From: Paraburkholderia tropica | GTDB taxonomy: Bacteria; Pseudomonadota; Gammaproteobacteria; Burkholderiales; Burkholderiaceae | Direction: 5' to 3' | DNA: 64,000 bases | NCBI RefSeq assembly: GCF_900109265.1 | Contig: NZ_FNZM01000001.1 | Coordinates: 372,001 to 436,000 of the forward strand | Part shown: positions 1-8,628 of the stretch, piece by piece | How the letters are laid out: each line of letters opens with the position of its first letter | Position numbering within the stretch: the first letter of the stretch is position 1 | Made by a program: the position numbers and the translations under genes | The notes under the pieces: generated by a model | Databases searched by the model: none | What the model was told of the DNA's origin: nothing | The model's input: only the letters and a program-made list of their open reading frames with translations

Positions 1-198
1 GCAGTTGTGGCCTTGGGTGCCGCCGCTACGGTTATGATCGCGAAATGGCTGCCGCAATCGGCCATCGAGCAGGCCGCACAGCACGGCCGCTTCGTCGGTC
101 TGGGCGAGGCGCCGCGCGCGCAGCCCGCACGTTCGGTCCGCCCGCTGGTTCGTCCGCAGGTCGGTAAAGAGGCAATGAATGTCGTCAGAACACACTGA
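1..198 (+). CDS. C-terminal end of an unidentified upstream protein (partial)
   Basis: The reading frame is open from the first base of the window to a TGA at 196-198, so this is probably the tail of a gene that starts upstream. The visible 65 residues begin with a hydrophobic stretch (Ala/Val/Leu/Gly rich, about 15 residues) and end in a basic, proline-rich tail. That would fit the last membrane segment and cytoplasmic tail of a transporter, but nothing diagnostic is visible. It overlaps the start of the next gene by 20 bases, which suggests translational coupling. A GTG at 7 could also start a small independent protein. The function is unknown. Confidence 0.4.
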   Translation, partial: AVVALGAAATVMIAKWLPQSAIEQAAQHGRFVGLGEAPRAQPARSVRPLVRPQVGKEAMNVVRTH

Positions 199-907
199 AG
201 CAGTCGCCACCCGGGACGCCGCGCCGCTCACGCTGGCGCTGCAGCCCATCAACGCCACGCTAAGCCTGCGCGATCAGGCTTATGCGATGCTGCGCCAGGC
301 TATCGCCGACGCCGATATCTATCAGACGCGCGAGGAAATCCGCCTCGACGAACGCGTGCTGAGCGAAACGCTCGGCGTCAGCCGCACGCCCGTGCGCGAA
401 GCCATGACGCTGCTCGAACAGGAAGGCTTCCTGCGTATGGTGCCGCGTCGCGGCATCTATATCGTGCGCAAGAGCAAGCGCGAGATCGTCGAGATGATCC
501 AGATGTGGGCCGCGCTCGAGAGCATGGCCGCGCGCCTCGCCACGCTGCACGCCACCGACGAGGAAATCGCGAAGCTGCGCCATATGTTCGACAGCTTCCG
601 CGACAGCACGCCCGCCGAGCACATTGCGGAATATTCGGACGCCAACATCGCCTTCCACCAGGCGATCGTCGAGCTTTCGAAGTCGCAGATCATCCTCGAT
701 ACGATCAAGAACATCTTCGTGCATGTGCGCGCGATCCGTCGCATGACCATCTCGCAGAGCGATCGCGCGTCGCGCTCGATCGTCGATCATCTGCGCATCA
801 TCGAAGCGCTGGAGCAGCGCGATACCGAACTGGCGGAACGGCTCACGCGCCAGCATTCGCTGGATCTCGCCGCTTACGTCGAAAAGCATTGCGACTTTCT
901 CGATTGA
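179..907 (+). CDS. GntR-family (FadR/FCD subgroup) transcriptional regulator
   Basis: The 242-residue protein has the usual size and layout of FadR-subfamily regulators. An N-terminal winged helix (about residues 30-98) carries the recognition-helix text LGVSRTPVREAMTLLEQEGF. An all-helical FCD effector domain (about 105-235) follows, with a DxxxH pair (SDANIAFH) and later histidines that in FCD proteins bind a metal. FCD effectors are typically small organic acids. AGAGG lies about 6 bases before the ATG at 179. It precedes frc in the same direction, separated by a terminator and a 0.5-kb gap with a perfect palindrome (1307-1320), so it is the best candidate regulator of the frc genes. The specific ligand (oxalate or a related acid) is inferred from context only. 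Confidence 0.85.
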   Translation: MSSEHTEAVATRDAAPLTLALQPINATLSLRDQAYAMLRQAIADADIYQTREEIRLDERVLSETLGVSRTPVREAMTLLEQEGFLRMVPRRGIYIVRKSKREIVEMIQMWAALESMAARLATLHATDEEIAKLRHMFDSFRDSTPAEHIAEYSDANIAFHQAIVELSKSQIILDTIKNIFVHVRAIRRMTISQSDRASRSIVDHLRIIEALEQRDTELAERLTRQHSLDLAAYVEKHCDFLD

Positions 908-948
908 GCGCGTGACAGAGCGCGTTATGCGCTGACGGGACACAAAGA

Positions 949-975
949 CGGGAGACCAGCGGGTCTCCCGTTTTC
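949..975 (+). terminator. Rho-independent terminator after the GntR gene
   Basis: A perfect 9-bp stem (CGGGAGACC with GGTCTCCCG, short loop between) is followed by TTTTC. It lies 42 bases after the GntR stop codon. Confidence 0.85.
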
Positions 976-1306
976 ATTTGCACGCAGCGCGCTCACGCGC
1001 TCTGTGCTCGGAGCGGATGAGACGGCGCTGGCGGAAACTTTATGCGCATCAAGGCCGGCGGCGGGCGGTGCGAGCCGCCCGAACGCGCTTGCCCAATCGG
1101 CAAACTCCAAGCGCAGTAAGCGTTCCACGCACTCGGACGCCTCTCCATTTTCCACACGCGATCTGAAATATTTGCCCGCGTTCGCTCGGGGTTTTCCCGT
1201 TCGTGCGCTGCAGCAAACGCGCGCCGATTCCCTCAACGCCTTATTCCACAAGCTTTTCCGCCCACTTTTCGACGCGCTGTGCCGGATAAATCCCCCCTTG
1301 CTTCGT

Positions 1307-1320
1307 TGTGATATATCACA
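1307..1320. promoter_or_regulatory. Perfect palindrome, candidate GntR operator upstream of frc
   Basis: TGTGATATATCACA is a perfect 14-bp inverted repeat about 137 bases before the frc start codon, in an otherwise gene-free 549-bp gap (908-1456). FadR-type GntR dimers bind short palindromes of this kind, and the gene upstream encodes such a regulator. Operator function is inferred. Apart from this site and the terminator, I see nothing else in the gap. Confidence 0.5.
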
Positions 1321-1456
1321 TACCGTATTGTTCAAGGACGCAGCTCGCATCGCAATCAGCCAGCGATGAACGCAACATCCGGCGACCGCCCCGGCGCCTT
1401 TGCAACCTGACGATTTCGAACTCTCGCCCGGCCACGATTAAACAAGGAGACATGAC

Positions 1457-2704
1457 ATGGGCAAGGCACTGGATGGTGTGCGCATTCTCGACTTCACGCA
1501 TGTGCAGTCGGGCCCGACCTGCACGCAACTGCTCGCCTGGTTTGGCGCCGACGTGATCAAGATCGAGCGCGCTGGCGCCGGCGACATCACGCGTGAACAG
1601 TTGCGCGATATCCCCGACGCGGACAGCCTCTATTTCACGATGCTGAACAGCAACAAGCGCTCGCTCACGCTCGACACGAAGAACCCGGAAGGCAAGCGCG
1701 TGCTCGAACGGCTGATTCGCGAATGCGACGTGCTCGTCGAGAACTTCGCGCCCGGCGCGCTCGATCGCATGGGCTTTAGCTGGGAGCATATTCAGTCGCT
1801 CAATCCGCGCATGATTCTCGCGTCGGTGAAGGGCTTCGGCGCGGGGCCGTACGAGGACTGCAAGGTCTACGAGAACGTGGCGCAGTGCGTCGGCGGCGCG
1901 GCCTCGACCACGGGCTTCGACGATGGTCCGCCGGTCGTGTCCGGCGCGCAGATCGGCGATAGCGGTACGGGTCTGCATCTCGCGCTCGGCATCGTCACGG
2001 CGCTGTTTCAGCGCACGCACAGCGGACGCGGCCAGAAGGTGCTCGCCGCGATGCAGGACGGCGTGCTCAACCTCTGCCGCGTGAAGCTGCGCGATCAGCA
2101 GCGCCTCGATCGCACCGGTGTGATGAAGGAGTATCCGCAATATCCGAACGCCGGTTTCGGCGATGCGGTGCCGCGCGCGGGCAACGCGTCGGGCGGCGGT
2201 CAGCCGGGCTGGATTCTGAAGTGCAAGGGCTGGGAAACCGATCCGAACGCGTACATCTATTTCATCGCGCAGGCGCCGGTGTGGGACCGCATCTGCAAGC
2301 TGATCGGCCGCGAGGAATGGATCGACGATCCGCGCTACGCCACGCCGAATGCGCGCCTGCCGCATCTGAAGGAGATCTTCGCGGAGATCGAGCACTGGAC
2401 CATGCATCGCAGCAAGTTCGAAGCGATGGCCGCGCTCAATCGCCACGACATTCCGTGCGGCCCGATTCTCTCGATGAAGGAAATCGCCGCCGACGAATCG
2501 CTGCGCGCGAGCGGCACGATCGTCGAGGTCGAGCATCCGGTGCGCGGGACCTATCTCACGGTCGGCAATCCGATCAAGCTCTCGGACAGCCCGACGAACG
2601 TGACGCGTTCGCCGCTGCTCGGCGAGCACACCGATGAAGTGCTCGCGGAATTCGGCTACAGCGAAACCGAGATCCACTCGCTGCGCGCGGCAGGCGCGCT
2701 CTGA
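1457..2704 (+). CDS. frc: Formyl-CoA:oxalate CoA-transferase (class III, YfdW type)
   Basis: It transfers CoA from formyl-CoA to oxalate, making oxalyl-CoA for decarboxylation; it is cytoplasmic. The 415-residue length matches Frc/YfdW. Sequence recalled for E. coli YfdW and Oxalobacter Frc aligns over the full length: [10 protein letters not shown] at the N-terminus, the catalytic Asp168 in [26 protein letters not shown], and the C-terminal [11 protein letters not shown]. Residue 48 is Gln, as I recall for YfdW, rather than the Trp of Oxalobacter Frc. The active-site glycine loop reads SGGG (residues 245-248) where those enzymes have GGGG. AAGGAG precedes the ATG. It is followed at 44 bp by a fumarylacetoacetate-hydrolase-family gene. 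The usual partner, oxalyl-CoA decarboxylase (oxc), is not in the window. Confidence 0.93.
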   Translation: MGKALDGVRILDFTHVQSGPTCTQLLAWFGADVIKIERAGAGDITREQLRDIPDADSLYFTMLNSNKRSLTLDTKNPEGKRVLERLIRECDVLVENFAPGALDRMGFSWEHIQSLNPRMILASVKGFGAGPYEDCKVYENVAQCVGGAASTTGFDDGPPVVSGAQIGDSGTGLHLALGIVTALFQRTHSGRGQKVLAAMQDGVLNLCRVKLRDQQRLDRTGVMKEYPQYPNAGFGDAVPRAGNASGGGQPGWILKCKGWETDPNAYIYFIAQAPVWDRICKLIGREEWIDDPRYATPNARLPHLKEIFAEIEHWTMHRSKFEAMAALNRHDIPCGPILSMKEIAADESLRASGTIVEVEHPVRGTYLTVGNPIKLSDSPTNVTRSPLLGEHTDEVLAEFGYSETEIHSLRAAGAL

Positions 2705-2748
2705 GCGGCCAAGCGTGCACATGCACACATGACACGATGGAGCAAAGC

Positions 2749-3582
2749 ATGGATACATGGATGCGCTTGATGGCCAACGACGGCAGTATCGTGTTTGGCC
2801 GCGTCGAAAGCGGTTATCTGCACGAATACGAAGGACTCGATCAACCGGTGCCCACGGGCGCGGTGCTGTCGTTGCGTGCGCTCACGCCGCTCGCGCCTTG
2901 CGCGCCAGGCAAGGTCGTCGCACTGTGGAATAACTTTCACGCGCTTGCGTTGAAGCTGGAAAAGCCGGTGCCCGAGCATCCGCTTTTCCTGATCAAGCCG
3001 GCGAGTTCGGTGATCGGTTCGGGCGATGCGATTCGCCGTCCTGCTCATTATGCGGGCAAGATCGTGTTCGAAGGCGAACTGGGCATCGTGATCGGCAAGC
3101 GTTGTCGCGATGCGAGTCTCGAAGAAGCCGAGGCGTCGATCTTCGGTTACACGATCGTGAACGACGTCACCGCTGCGGGCCTGCTCGCCGAGAATCCGCA
3201 CTTCCCGCAATGGTGTCGCGCGAAGGGTTTCGATACGTTCTGTTGTTTGGGGCCGGCGATCGTGTCGGGTTTCGACTGGCGCAGCGCGCGCGTGGTGACG
3301 CGGCTAGACGGCGTGGAGCGGCAGAATTATCCGCTCGACGACATGGTGTTTTCGCCCGCGCAGCAAGTGAGCCTGATTTCGCAGGATCTCACGCTCGAAC
3401 CGGGCGACGTGATTGCGTGCGGCACGTCGCTGGGCGTGGGCTCGATCGGTGAGGGCGCAACGGTCGAGGTGACGATCGAAGGGATTGGCGCGCTCGTCAA
3501 CGCGCTGGGCGTGCCCGTGCGCGATCGGGCCGATGCGGCGCAATCCGCAAGCGAACGCGAGAAACCCGCTGTGGTGTGGTAA
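2749..3582 (+). CDS. Fumarylacetoacetate-hydrolase (FAH) family protein
   Basis: The 277-residue protein has the FAH fold signature. Metal ligands appear as E108 and E110 in FEGEL and D139 in TIVNDVTA, and the fold extends to the usual C-terminal GDVIACGTSLGVG segment. Family members hydrolyse or decarboxylate acylpyruvates, oxaloacetate or ring-cleavage products using Mg2+; the substrate here is unknown. I chose the ATG at 2749 because GGAG sits 6 bases before it; an in-frame ATG at 2737 lies too close upstream for that site. Its position directly after frc suggests co-transcription and a role with C2-C4 dicarboxylates, for example oxaloacetate breakdown to feed or relieve oxalate metabolism. 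That link is inference. Confidence 0.85.
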   Translation: MDTWMRLMANDGSIVFGRVESGYLHEYEGLDQPVPTGAVLSLRALTPLAPCAPGKVVALWNNFHALALKLEKPVPEHPLFLIKPASSVIGSGDAIRRPAHYAGKIVFEGELGIVIGKRCRDASLEEAEASIFGYTIVNDVTAAGLLAENPHFPQWCRAKGFDTFCCLGPAIVSGFDWRSARVVTRLDGVERQNYPLDDMVFSPAQQVSLISQDLTLEPGDVIACGTSLGVGSIGEGATVEVTIEGIGALVNALGVPVRDRADAAQSASEREKPAVVW

Positions 3583-3628
3583 TAGCGACGACGCGTGCGG
3601 CCACGCCGCCGACGCGCGAGGAGGAGAC

Positions 3629-4618
3629 ATGCCGGAGCAACTGGCGGGCGAGATGGCGTGGCTGGGCGGCGGCGTGCTGTTCGCCTGGCTCGTCTGTGCA
3701 CTGGCGCAACTGGCCGCGCTCGCGCCCGCATGGGCGCGGCGCGAGCCTGCGCGCGCGAAGCCGCGATGCCGTCGTGCGCAAGACGAAGTCAGCAAACCTG
3801 CGCGTCACGCGGCCTTCGCTATTGCGTTCGCGCTGCTGTTGACGATTCCGCCCGGTGTGCTGGCGGCATCGCTCATGCATGGCGCGGCGGCGGTGGCTGT
3901 CGTCGAGGCGGGCGTGATGGCGGGACTGTGGCTCGGCGCGCGCCACGATTTGACGAAGCGCGCGCGCGTGGCCGGCGTGGCGGGATGCTTGCTCGGCGCG
4001 AGCGCGATGGTCGCGGCGTTCGCGAGTTGTCTGCAGTGGCCCGCGCAAAACGTTGTCGAACGCGTCACGCTCTATGCGGGCGCGACGTTCGGCGCGCTGC
4101 TGTTCGGCGCAGCCGCGTGTGCCTGGTCGCTGAGCGCTCGGGGTAAAGCGATCAGGCGTTGGCGTGCGCGTGCGCCGGCTCGAAACAGCGACGTGATTCT
4201 GCACGCCGCGGCGATCGTGCTCTGTGCGGCGCTCGGCTATGGCTTCGCGATTGAGCGGATTGGCGCGTCGGCGGAATTCGGCGCGTCGGTGCTCGTGGGC
4301 GCGTGCGTGTTATGCGCCGCGCTGGGCGTGCGTCTGATGGGCGGCGCGCGACGGCGCTCACCGCACGCGCGTCAACACGCGCTGTTCGCGCCACCCGCTC
4401 CACCTACACATTACGCGCGGTTCGCAGGCGTCCCCGACGAATGGCTCGTCGCCGCCTTCGACAGCAACGCGAGCGATGCCGCGTATTTCGATACGTGGAG
4501 CGCCGACTATGCAACGCCGCCCGAATGGGCGCGCGCCGCGCAGCACGCTTCGCAGCATATGCCGCGTCGGCGGCGTAGTCGTCATCGCGCGCTCAGGCAA
4601 CGCCAGGGGCCGCATTGA
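3629..4618 (+). CDS. Hypothetical multi-pass membrane protein
   Basis: This 329-residue protein is not one I recognise. The ATG at 3629 is preceded by GAGGAGGAG, a strong ribosome binding site, and lies 46 bases after the FAH-gene stop, so it is probably the third gene of the frc transcript. About seven hydrophobic Ala/Gly/Leu-rich segments are visible (near residues 10-32, 60-80, 85-105, 115-140, 150-170, 195-215 and 222-245), with Arg-rich loops between. A soluble, His/Arg-rich C-terminal tail of about 80 residues follows. No transporter signature is visible. It could be a membrane accessory protein of unknown role. The codon use is GC-rich like its neighbours. Confidence 0.6.
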   Translation: MPEQLAGEMAWLGGGVLFAWLVCALAQLAALAPAWARREPARAKPRCRRAQDEVSKPARHAAFAIAFALLLTIPPGVLAASLMHGAAAVAVVEAGVMAGLWLGARHDLTKRARVAGVAGCLLGASAMVAAFASCLQWPAQNVVERVTLYAGATFGALLFGAAACAWSLSARGKAIRRWRARAPARNSDVILHAAAIVLCAALGYGFAIERIGASAEFGASVLVGACVLCAALGVRLMGGARRRSPHARQHALFAPPAPPTHYARFAGVPDEWLVAAFDSNASDAAYFDTWSADYATPPEWARAAQHASQHMPRRRRSRHRALRQRQGPH

Positions 4619-4727
4619 TTCAAGCGAGTTGAAGGTGGCGTGCATTCATCGCCATTCTGCTCATTCACGCCTTCGATCACGCGAATCATTCAGCGCAATC
4701 AATAGATTCGCGCCGATCTATCTATCC

Positions 4728-5672
4728 TTACTTATGGAAAGTCGATTCGGAGACGCGTGTAATGTTTTCGATAAGTTGCGCGCCTTCTTCCATCAGGAAG
4801 CGTTTGAAGGCCAGCGCGACGGGCGGCAGACGCTTGTTCTTGCGATGCACCACATACCAGTTGAGCATGACCGGAAAGCCCTCCACGTCGAGCACGACGA
4901 GGTGGCCGACCTGCAATTCGAGGCTGATCGTATGCGCCGATAGAAACGCGATCCCCATGCCGGCGATCACGGCCTGCTTGATGGTTTCCGTGCTCTGGAT
5001 TTCCATCGCGATCTTGAGGTTGGTGATCTTGCCCGCGAAGCCTTCTTCCATCGAATTCCATGTATCCGAGCCGCGCTCGCGCACGATGAAGGCCTCGTTG
5101 GCGAGCGTGCTGAGCTTGATGCTGCGCTTGTGCGCGAGCGGGTGCGAGGGCGCGGCGACGATCACATAGGGATGCGGCGCGAAGGGCTCGTTGATGGCGT
5201 CGGTGGTATGCGGCGGACGCACCATGACCGCGAGATCGGTCTGATTGCTCGAGAGCTGATGCAGCAATTGCTCGCGGTTGTGCACCGAGAGATTGAGCGT
5301 GACGCCTTTGTAGCGGCGCGTGAATTCGGCGAGCAGACGCGGAAAGAAGTAGTCGCCCGCGCTGATCACGGCCACGTTGAGCTTGCCGCCGGAGACGCCC
5401 TTCAACTGACTCATCGCCTCGTCGACTTCATGGAACTGCTGAATGATCGCGCGGCTGTAGTGCAGCATCTCGGTGCCCGCGGGCGTGAGATAGATCTTCT
5501 TGCCGAGCTGCTCGAAGAGCGGCAGACCCGCGTGCTCTTCGAGCTGGCGGACCTGCGTGGAAACGGCCGGCTGCGTGAGATGCAGCTCTTCCGCGGCGCG
5601 CGAAAAACTGAGGTGGCGTGCGACGGTTTCGAACACCTTGAGCTGGCGCAGCGTGGCATTTCTCATGGTCAT
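4728..5672 (-). CDS. LysR-family transcriptional regulator (CbbR-like)
   Basis: The 314-residue protein has a classic N-terminal LysR helix-turn-helix (LRQLKVFETVARHLSFSRAA followed by HLTQPAVSTQVRQLEE, residues about 8-50) and a substrate-binding domain from about residue 95. The N-terminal text resembles the CbbR/CfxR branch of LysR regulators. It is transcribed divergently from the MFS carrier at 6044, with a 371-bp gap between them, the standard arrangement for a LysR protein controlling its neighbour. The inducer is unknown; a small carboxylate such as oxalate would fit the neighbours. Confidence 0.88.
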   Translation of the reverse strand: MTMRNATLRQLKVFETVARHLSFSRAAEELHLTQPAVSTQVRQLEEHAGLPLFEQLGKKIYLTPAGTEMLHYSRAIIQQFHEVDEAMSQLKGVSGGKLNVAVISAGDYFFPRLLAEFTRRYKGVTLNLSVHNREQLLHQLSSNQTDLAVMVRPPHTTDAINEPFAPHPYVIVAAPSHPLAHKRSIKLSTLANEAFIVRERGSDTWNSMEEGFAGKITNLKIAMEIQSTETIKQAVIAGMGIAFLSAHTISLELQVGHLVVLDVEGFPVMLNWYVVHRKNKRLPPVALAFKRFLMEEGAQLIENITRVSESTFHK

Positions 5673-6043
5673 GGCCGATCCATAAAGGATGGTGAATCAA
5701 CATAATAACAAACTTTAATTGTGACTAATCGAACAATCACCCTAGCATGAGTTGAAAGGAGTCCGAATGCCAATGGAACGGTGTGCGGGTTAACGCGTAA
5801 AAACGCGAAAAAGTGCCTTTTAAAGCGGGAAAACCCGTAGTCGGTGGCTTCTGCATCGGCGTATTCAGGCAATTCATGGAATTGTCGAATGAAAGGGAAT
5901 TCACGAATTTCCATTCGATTTTTCGTGTGCTGTTTCGAATGGAATTCAGAAAGTAAGCAGGGAAGAATTAAAACGATAAGTAAATATCTATGCAGGCCGG
6001 CGAAAGTACCGGCATCCATGAATGGATAGCGGAGACAAGCGAG
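5673..6043. promoter_or_regulatory. Divergent LysR / MFS intergenic region
   Basis: This 371-bp gene-free stretch is clearly AT-richer than its flanks and must hold both divergent promoters. I could not single out one convincing T-N11-A LysR box. Minus-strand open frames crossing it lack a ribosome binding site and are treated as chance. Confidence 0.5.
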
Positions 6044-7372
6044 ATGAATGCAATCAGTCAGAGGAGCGAGGGCGGTCCGTTCTGGACGAACCGCTGGTTT
6101 CAACTGGTGGTGGGCATGCTATGCATGGCACTCGTCGCCAATCTGCAGTACGCGTGGACGTTGTTCGTCGCGCCAATGAATGCGCGTCACCACTGGGGGG
6201 AAGCGTCCATTCAGCTGGCGTTCTCCATTTTCATCCTGACTGAAACCTGGCTCGTGCCGATCGAAGGCTGGCTGGTCGACAAGTTCGGCCCGCGTCCGGT
6301 CGTGATGGTCGGCGCGGTCTGCGCGGGCCTCGCCTGGGTGCTCAACTCGTACGCGAGCACGCTGCCGATGCTGTATGTCTCCTCGGTGATCGCGGGCATC
6401 GGCGCGGGCGGCGTGTACGGCACCTGCGTCGGCAACGCGCTCAAGCTGTTCCCGGATCGCCGCGGTCTCGCGGCGGGCCTGACGGCGGCGGGCTTCGGCG
6501 CGGGCGCGGCGGTGACGGTGATTCCGATCGCCAACATGATCACGCGCTCGGGCTACGAGCACACGTTCTTCTTCTTCGGCATCCTGCAGGGCGTATCGAT
6601 TCTGCTGCTCGCGCTCGTGCTCGTGAAGCCCGTGACGCGCGCCGGCGCCGCGGCGGGCCGACGTCTCGTCACGCGTGTCGACTACACGCCGGGGCAGATG
6701 GTCCGGCAGCCGGTGTTCTGGCTCATCTACGTCTCGTTCGTGGCGGTGGCGGCGGGCGGCCTGATGGCCACGGCGCAGATCGGACCGATCGCGAAGGACT
6801 GGGGCCTCGCGCGCATTCCGATGACCGTGTTCGGCGCGACGCTGCCGCTGCTCACGCTCACGCTGTCGATCGATAACATCTGCAACGGCTTCACGCGTCC
6901 GTTGTGCGGCTTCATCTCCGACAAGATCGGCCGCGAAAACACAATGTTCATCATCTTCACGGGCGAAGGGCTCGCGCTGCTCGGCATGATGCAGTACGGC
7001 ACGAACCCGTATGCGTTCATGACGTTCGCCGCGCTCATCTTCCTGTTCTGGGGCGAGATCTTCTCGATCTTCCCGGCGATCTGCGCCGACACCTTCGGCA
7101 GCAAGTACGCCGCGGCCAATGCGGGCACGCTCTACACCGCGAAGGGCACGGCCGCACTGCTGGTGCCGGTGGCCTCGGTGCTCTCGGCGACGGGCGGCTG
7201 GAGCGCGGTATTCATCGCCTCGGCGGTCATCACGATCGCGGCCGGTGTGAGCGCCAAGTTCATCCTCGCGCCGATGCGCCATCGTCTGATCGAGCAGAGC
7301 GACGAGCACTCCGCCACGCTCGCGACGAATCCCGCCGGGCTGCAAAGCTGGCCCAACCGCAGCGGCGAATGA
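6044..7372 (+). CDS. MFS transporter of the oxalate/formate antiporter type
   Basis: The 442-residue protein belongs to the major facilitator superfamily and is located in the inner membrane. It begins with NRWFQLVVGMLCMALVANLQ (first membrane segment). It has the loop 2-3 motif DKFGPRP, a glycine-rich GIGAGGVYGTCVGNALKLFP stretch typical of the OxlT group, and the loop 8-9 motif SDKIGREN; about 12 membrane segments can be drawn. An ATG at 5990 is in frame, but I prefer 6044, where the protein starts like family members and GGAG lies about 11 bases upstream. With frc nearby, oxalate uptake in exchange for formate or another carboxylate is likely, though other dicarboxylates are possible. Confidence 0.85.
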   Translation: MNAISQRSEGGPFWTNRWFQLVVGMLCMALVANLQYAWTLFVAPMNARHHWGEASIQLAFSIFILTETWLVPIEGWLVDKFGPRPVVMVGAVCAGLAWVLNSYASTLPMLYVSSVIAGIGAGGVYGTCVGNALKLFPDRRGLAAGLTAAGFGAGAAVTVIPIANMITRSGYEHTFFFFGILQGVSILLLALVLVKPVTRAGAAAGRRLVTRVDYTPGQMVRQPVFWLIYVSFVAVAAGGLMATAQIGPIAKDWGLARIPMTVFGATLPLLTLTLSIDNICNGFTRPLCGFISDKIGRENTMFIIFTGEGLALLGMMQYGTNPYAFMTFAALIFLFWGEIFSIFPAICADTFGSKYAAANAGTLYTAKGTAALLVPVASVLSATGGWSAVFIASAVITIAAGVSAKFILAPMRHRLIEQSDEHSATLATNPAGLQSWPNRSGE

Positions 7373-7387
7373 CGAACGGGCGGCACG

Positions 7388-8500
7388 ATGTCGATGAACG
7401 TATCGCTTCAGCAACTCAAGGTGTTCGTCGCCGTGGCGCGCGCGCGCAGCTTCACGCGCGCCGCGCGCGAATTCGGGCTCACGCAGTCGGCGGTCAGCCG
7501 CTGCGTGCGCGAGCTCGAAGAAGCGGTCGATCTCAAGCTGTTCGATCGCACCACGCGTCAGGTTGAACTCACGGTCGCCGGCAGCGGGTTCGAGCGGCGC
7601 ATCGGGCGTCTGCTCGACGAGATCGACATGGCGCTTTCCGAAGGCCGCGACGCGCATCAGGCCCATAGCGGCGTGGTGCTCGTCGCGAGCAATCCCGTGC
7701 TTTCCTCGGGCTGGGTGCCCGCCGCGATGGCGCGCTGCGCCGCGGCCTTTCCCGCGCTCACGCTGCAATTGCAGGACCTGCCGCAAGCTGCCGTGTTGCA
7801 GGCCGTCGAGCAGGGCGAGGCCGACTTCGGCGTGATCGCCGAATGCGTGCCGTTCGCAAGCGGCAATCTCGACGTGCAGCCGCTCAGCGCGACGCCGTTG
7901 TGCGCCGTGCTGCCCGCGCAGCATCCGCTCGCCTTGCAGGGCGCGTTGCGCTGGGACGATCTCGCGCGCGAGCCGCTCGTCACGCTCAATCGCGATGCGG
8001 GCTGCCGCGCGGCCGTTATGCGCGCGCTCGAAGGTTTGCGTCCCGAGGGCCGTCCGTTGCAGGAGTTCGCGCATGTGGCGGGCGTGGCGCGCATGGCGCA
8101 GCTCGGCATGGGGATCGGCGTGCTGCCGGTGTGCGGCGATGATGGCCGCGATGGACGCGTAACGGGCGATGCCGCGGGACTTTCATCGAGCGCCGCGTGT
8201 CACTGGCCCGCGCCGCCGGGACCGCTCGTCACGCGCGTGCTGCATCCGGTCGTGCAGGTGAGCACGATGCTCGTGCGGCGGCGCAATCGTTCGCTGCGTC
8301 CGTGCGCGCAGGCCGCGTGGTCGCAGTTCGTGAGCGATGGCCGTACGACGGCATCGGATGTCGTGTCGAATTCAAGCGACGCGCTGGCCGACAATCGCGC
8401 CGCTCGCGCGCGCAGCAACGACGCCAGCGAATCCCGGCGGGGTGCCGCGCTGTTCGAAAGCGCATTGCGCGCCTCGCGCGAGCAGGCGCGCGTGGAGTGA
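7388..8500 (+). CDS. LysR-family transcriptional regulator with C-terminal extension
   Basis: The N-terminus carries a clear LysR helix-turn-helix (LQQLKVFVAVARARSFTRAA then TQSAVSRCVRELEEAVDLKL, residues about 6-50) and a periplasmic-binding-like effector domain from about 90. At 370 residues it is about 60-70 longer than most LysR proteins. The last ~50 residues after WSQFVSDGR are hydrophilic, Arg/Ala/Ser-rich and look disordered, and a Gly/Asp-rich insert interrupts the domain near residue 250. It starts 15 bases after the MFS stop codon, so it is probably in the same transcript, making this the second LysR gene flanking the carrier. Confidence 0.85.
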   Translation: MSMNVSLQQLKVFVAVARARSFTRAAREFGLTQSAVSRCVRELEEAVDLKLFDRTTRQVELTVAGSGFERRIGRLLDEIDMALSEGRDAHQAHSGVVLVASNPVLSSGWVPAAMARCAAAFPALTLQLQDLPQAAVLQAVEQGEADFGVIAECVPFASGNLDVQPLSATPLCAVLPAQHPLALQGALRWDDLAREPLVTLNRDAGCRAAVMRALEGLRPEGRPLQEFAHVAGVARMAQLGMGIGVLPVCGDDGRDGRVTGDAAGLSSSAACHWPAPPGPLVTRVLHPVVQVSTMLVRRRNRSLRPCAQAAWSQFVSDGRTTASDVVSNSSDALADNRAARARSNDASESRRGAALFESALRASREQARVE

Positions 8501-8564
8501 TCCTCGCTGGCGCTGTCTGCGTCGCTGTCTGAGTTTCGCACCTTCGCACACTTTCCCGCATCGG

Positions 8565-8606
8565 CAACAAAAAACGGACCGCATCTTCATGCGGTCCGTT
8601 CGTTTT
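8565..8606. terminator. Bidirectional Rho-independent terminator
   Basis: A perfect 11-bp stem (ACGGACCGCAT, loop CTTC, ATGCGGTCCGT) is followed by CGTTTTA on the plus strand and by a run of Ts on the minus strand. It lies between two convergent genes (LysR ending at 8500 and the reductase ending at 8629) and can serve both. Confidence 0.9.
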
Positions 8607-8628
8607 AGCGCTTGAAACAGGGTGTTTT

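Noticed and set aside
5669..6103. 144-codon minus-strand open frame across the LysR/MFS gap
   Set aside because: It overlaps the promoter region and the starts of two well-supported genes; no initiation signal was seen.
6119..8074. 651-codon minus-strand open frame opposite the MFS and LysR genes
   Set aside because: Arg/His-rich shadow translation without any domain, ribosome binding site or start context; the plus-strand genes have clear family motifs.
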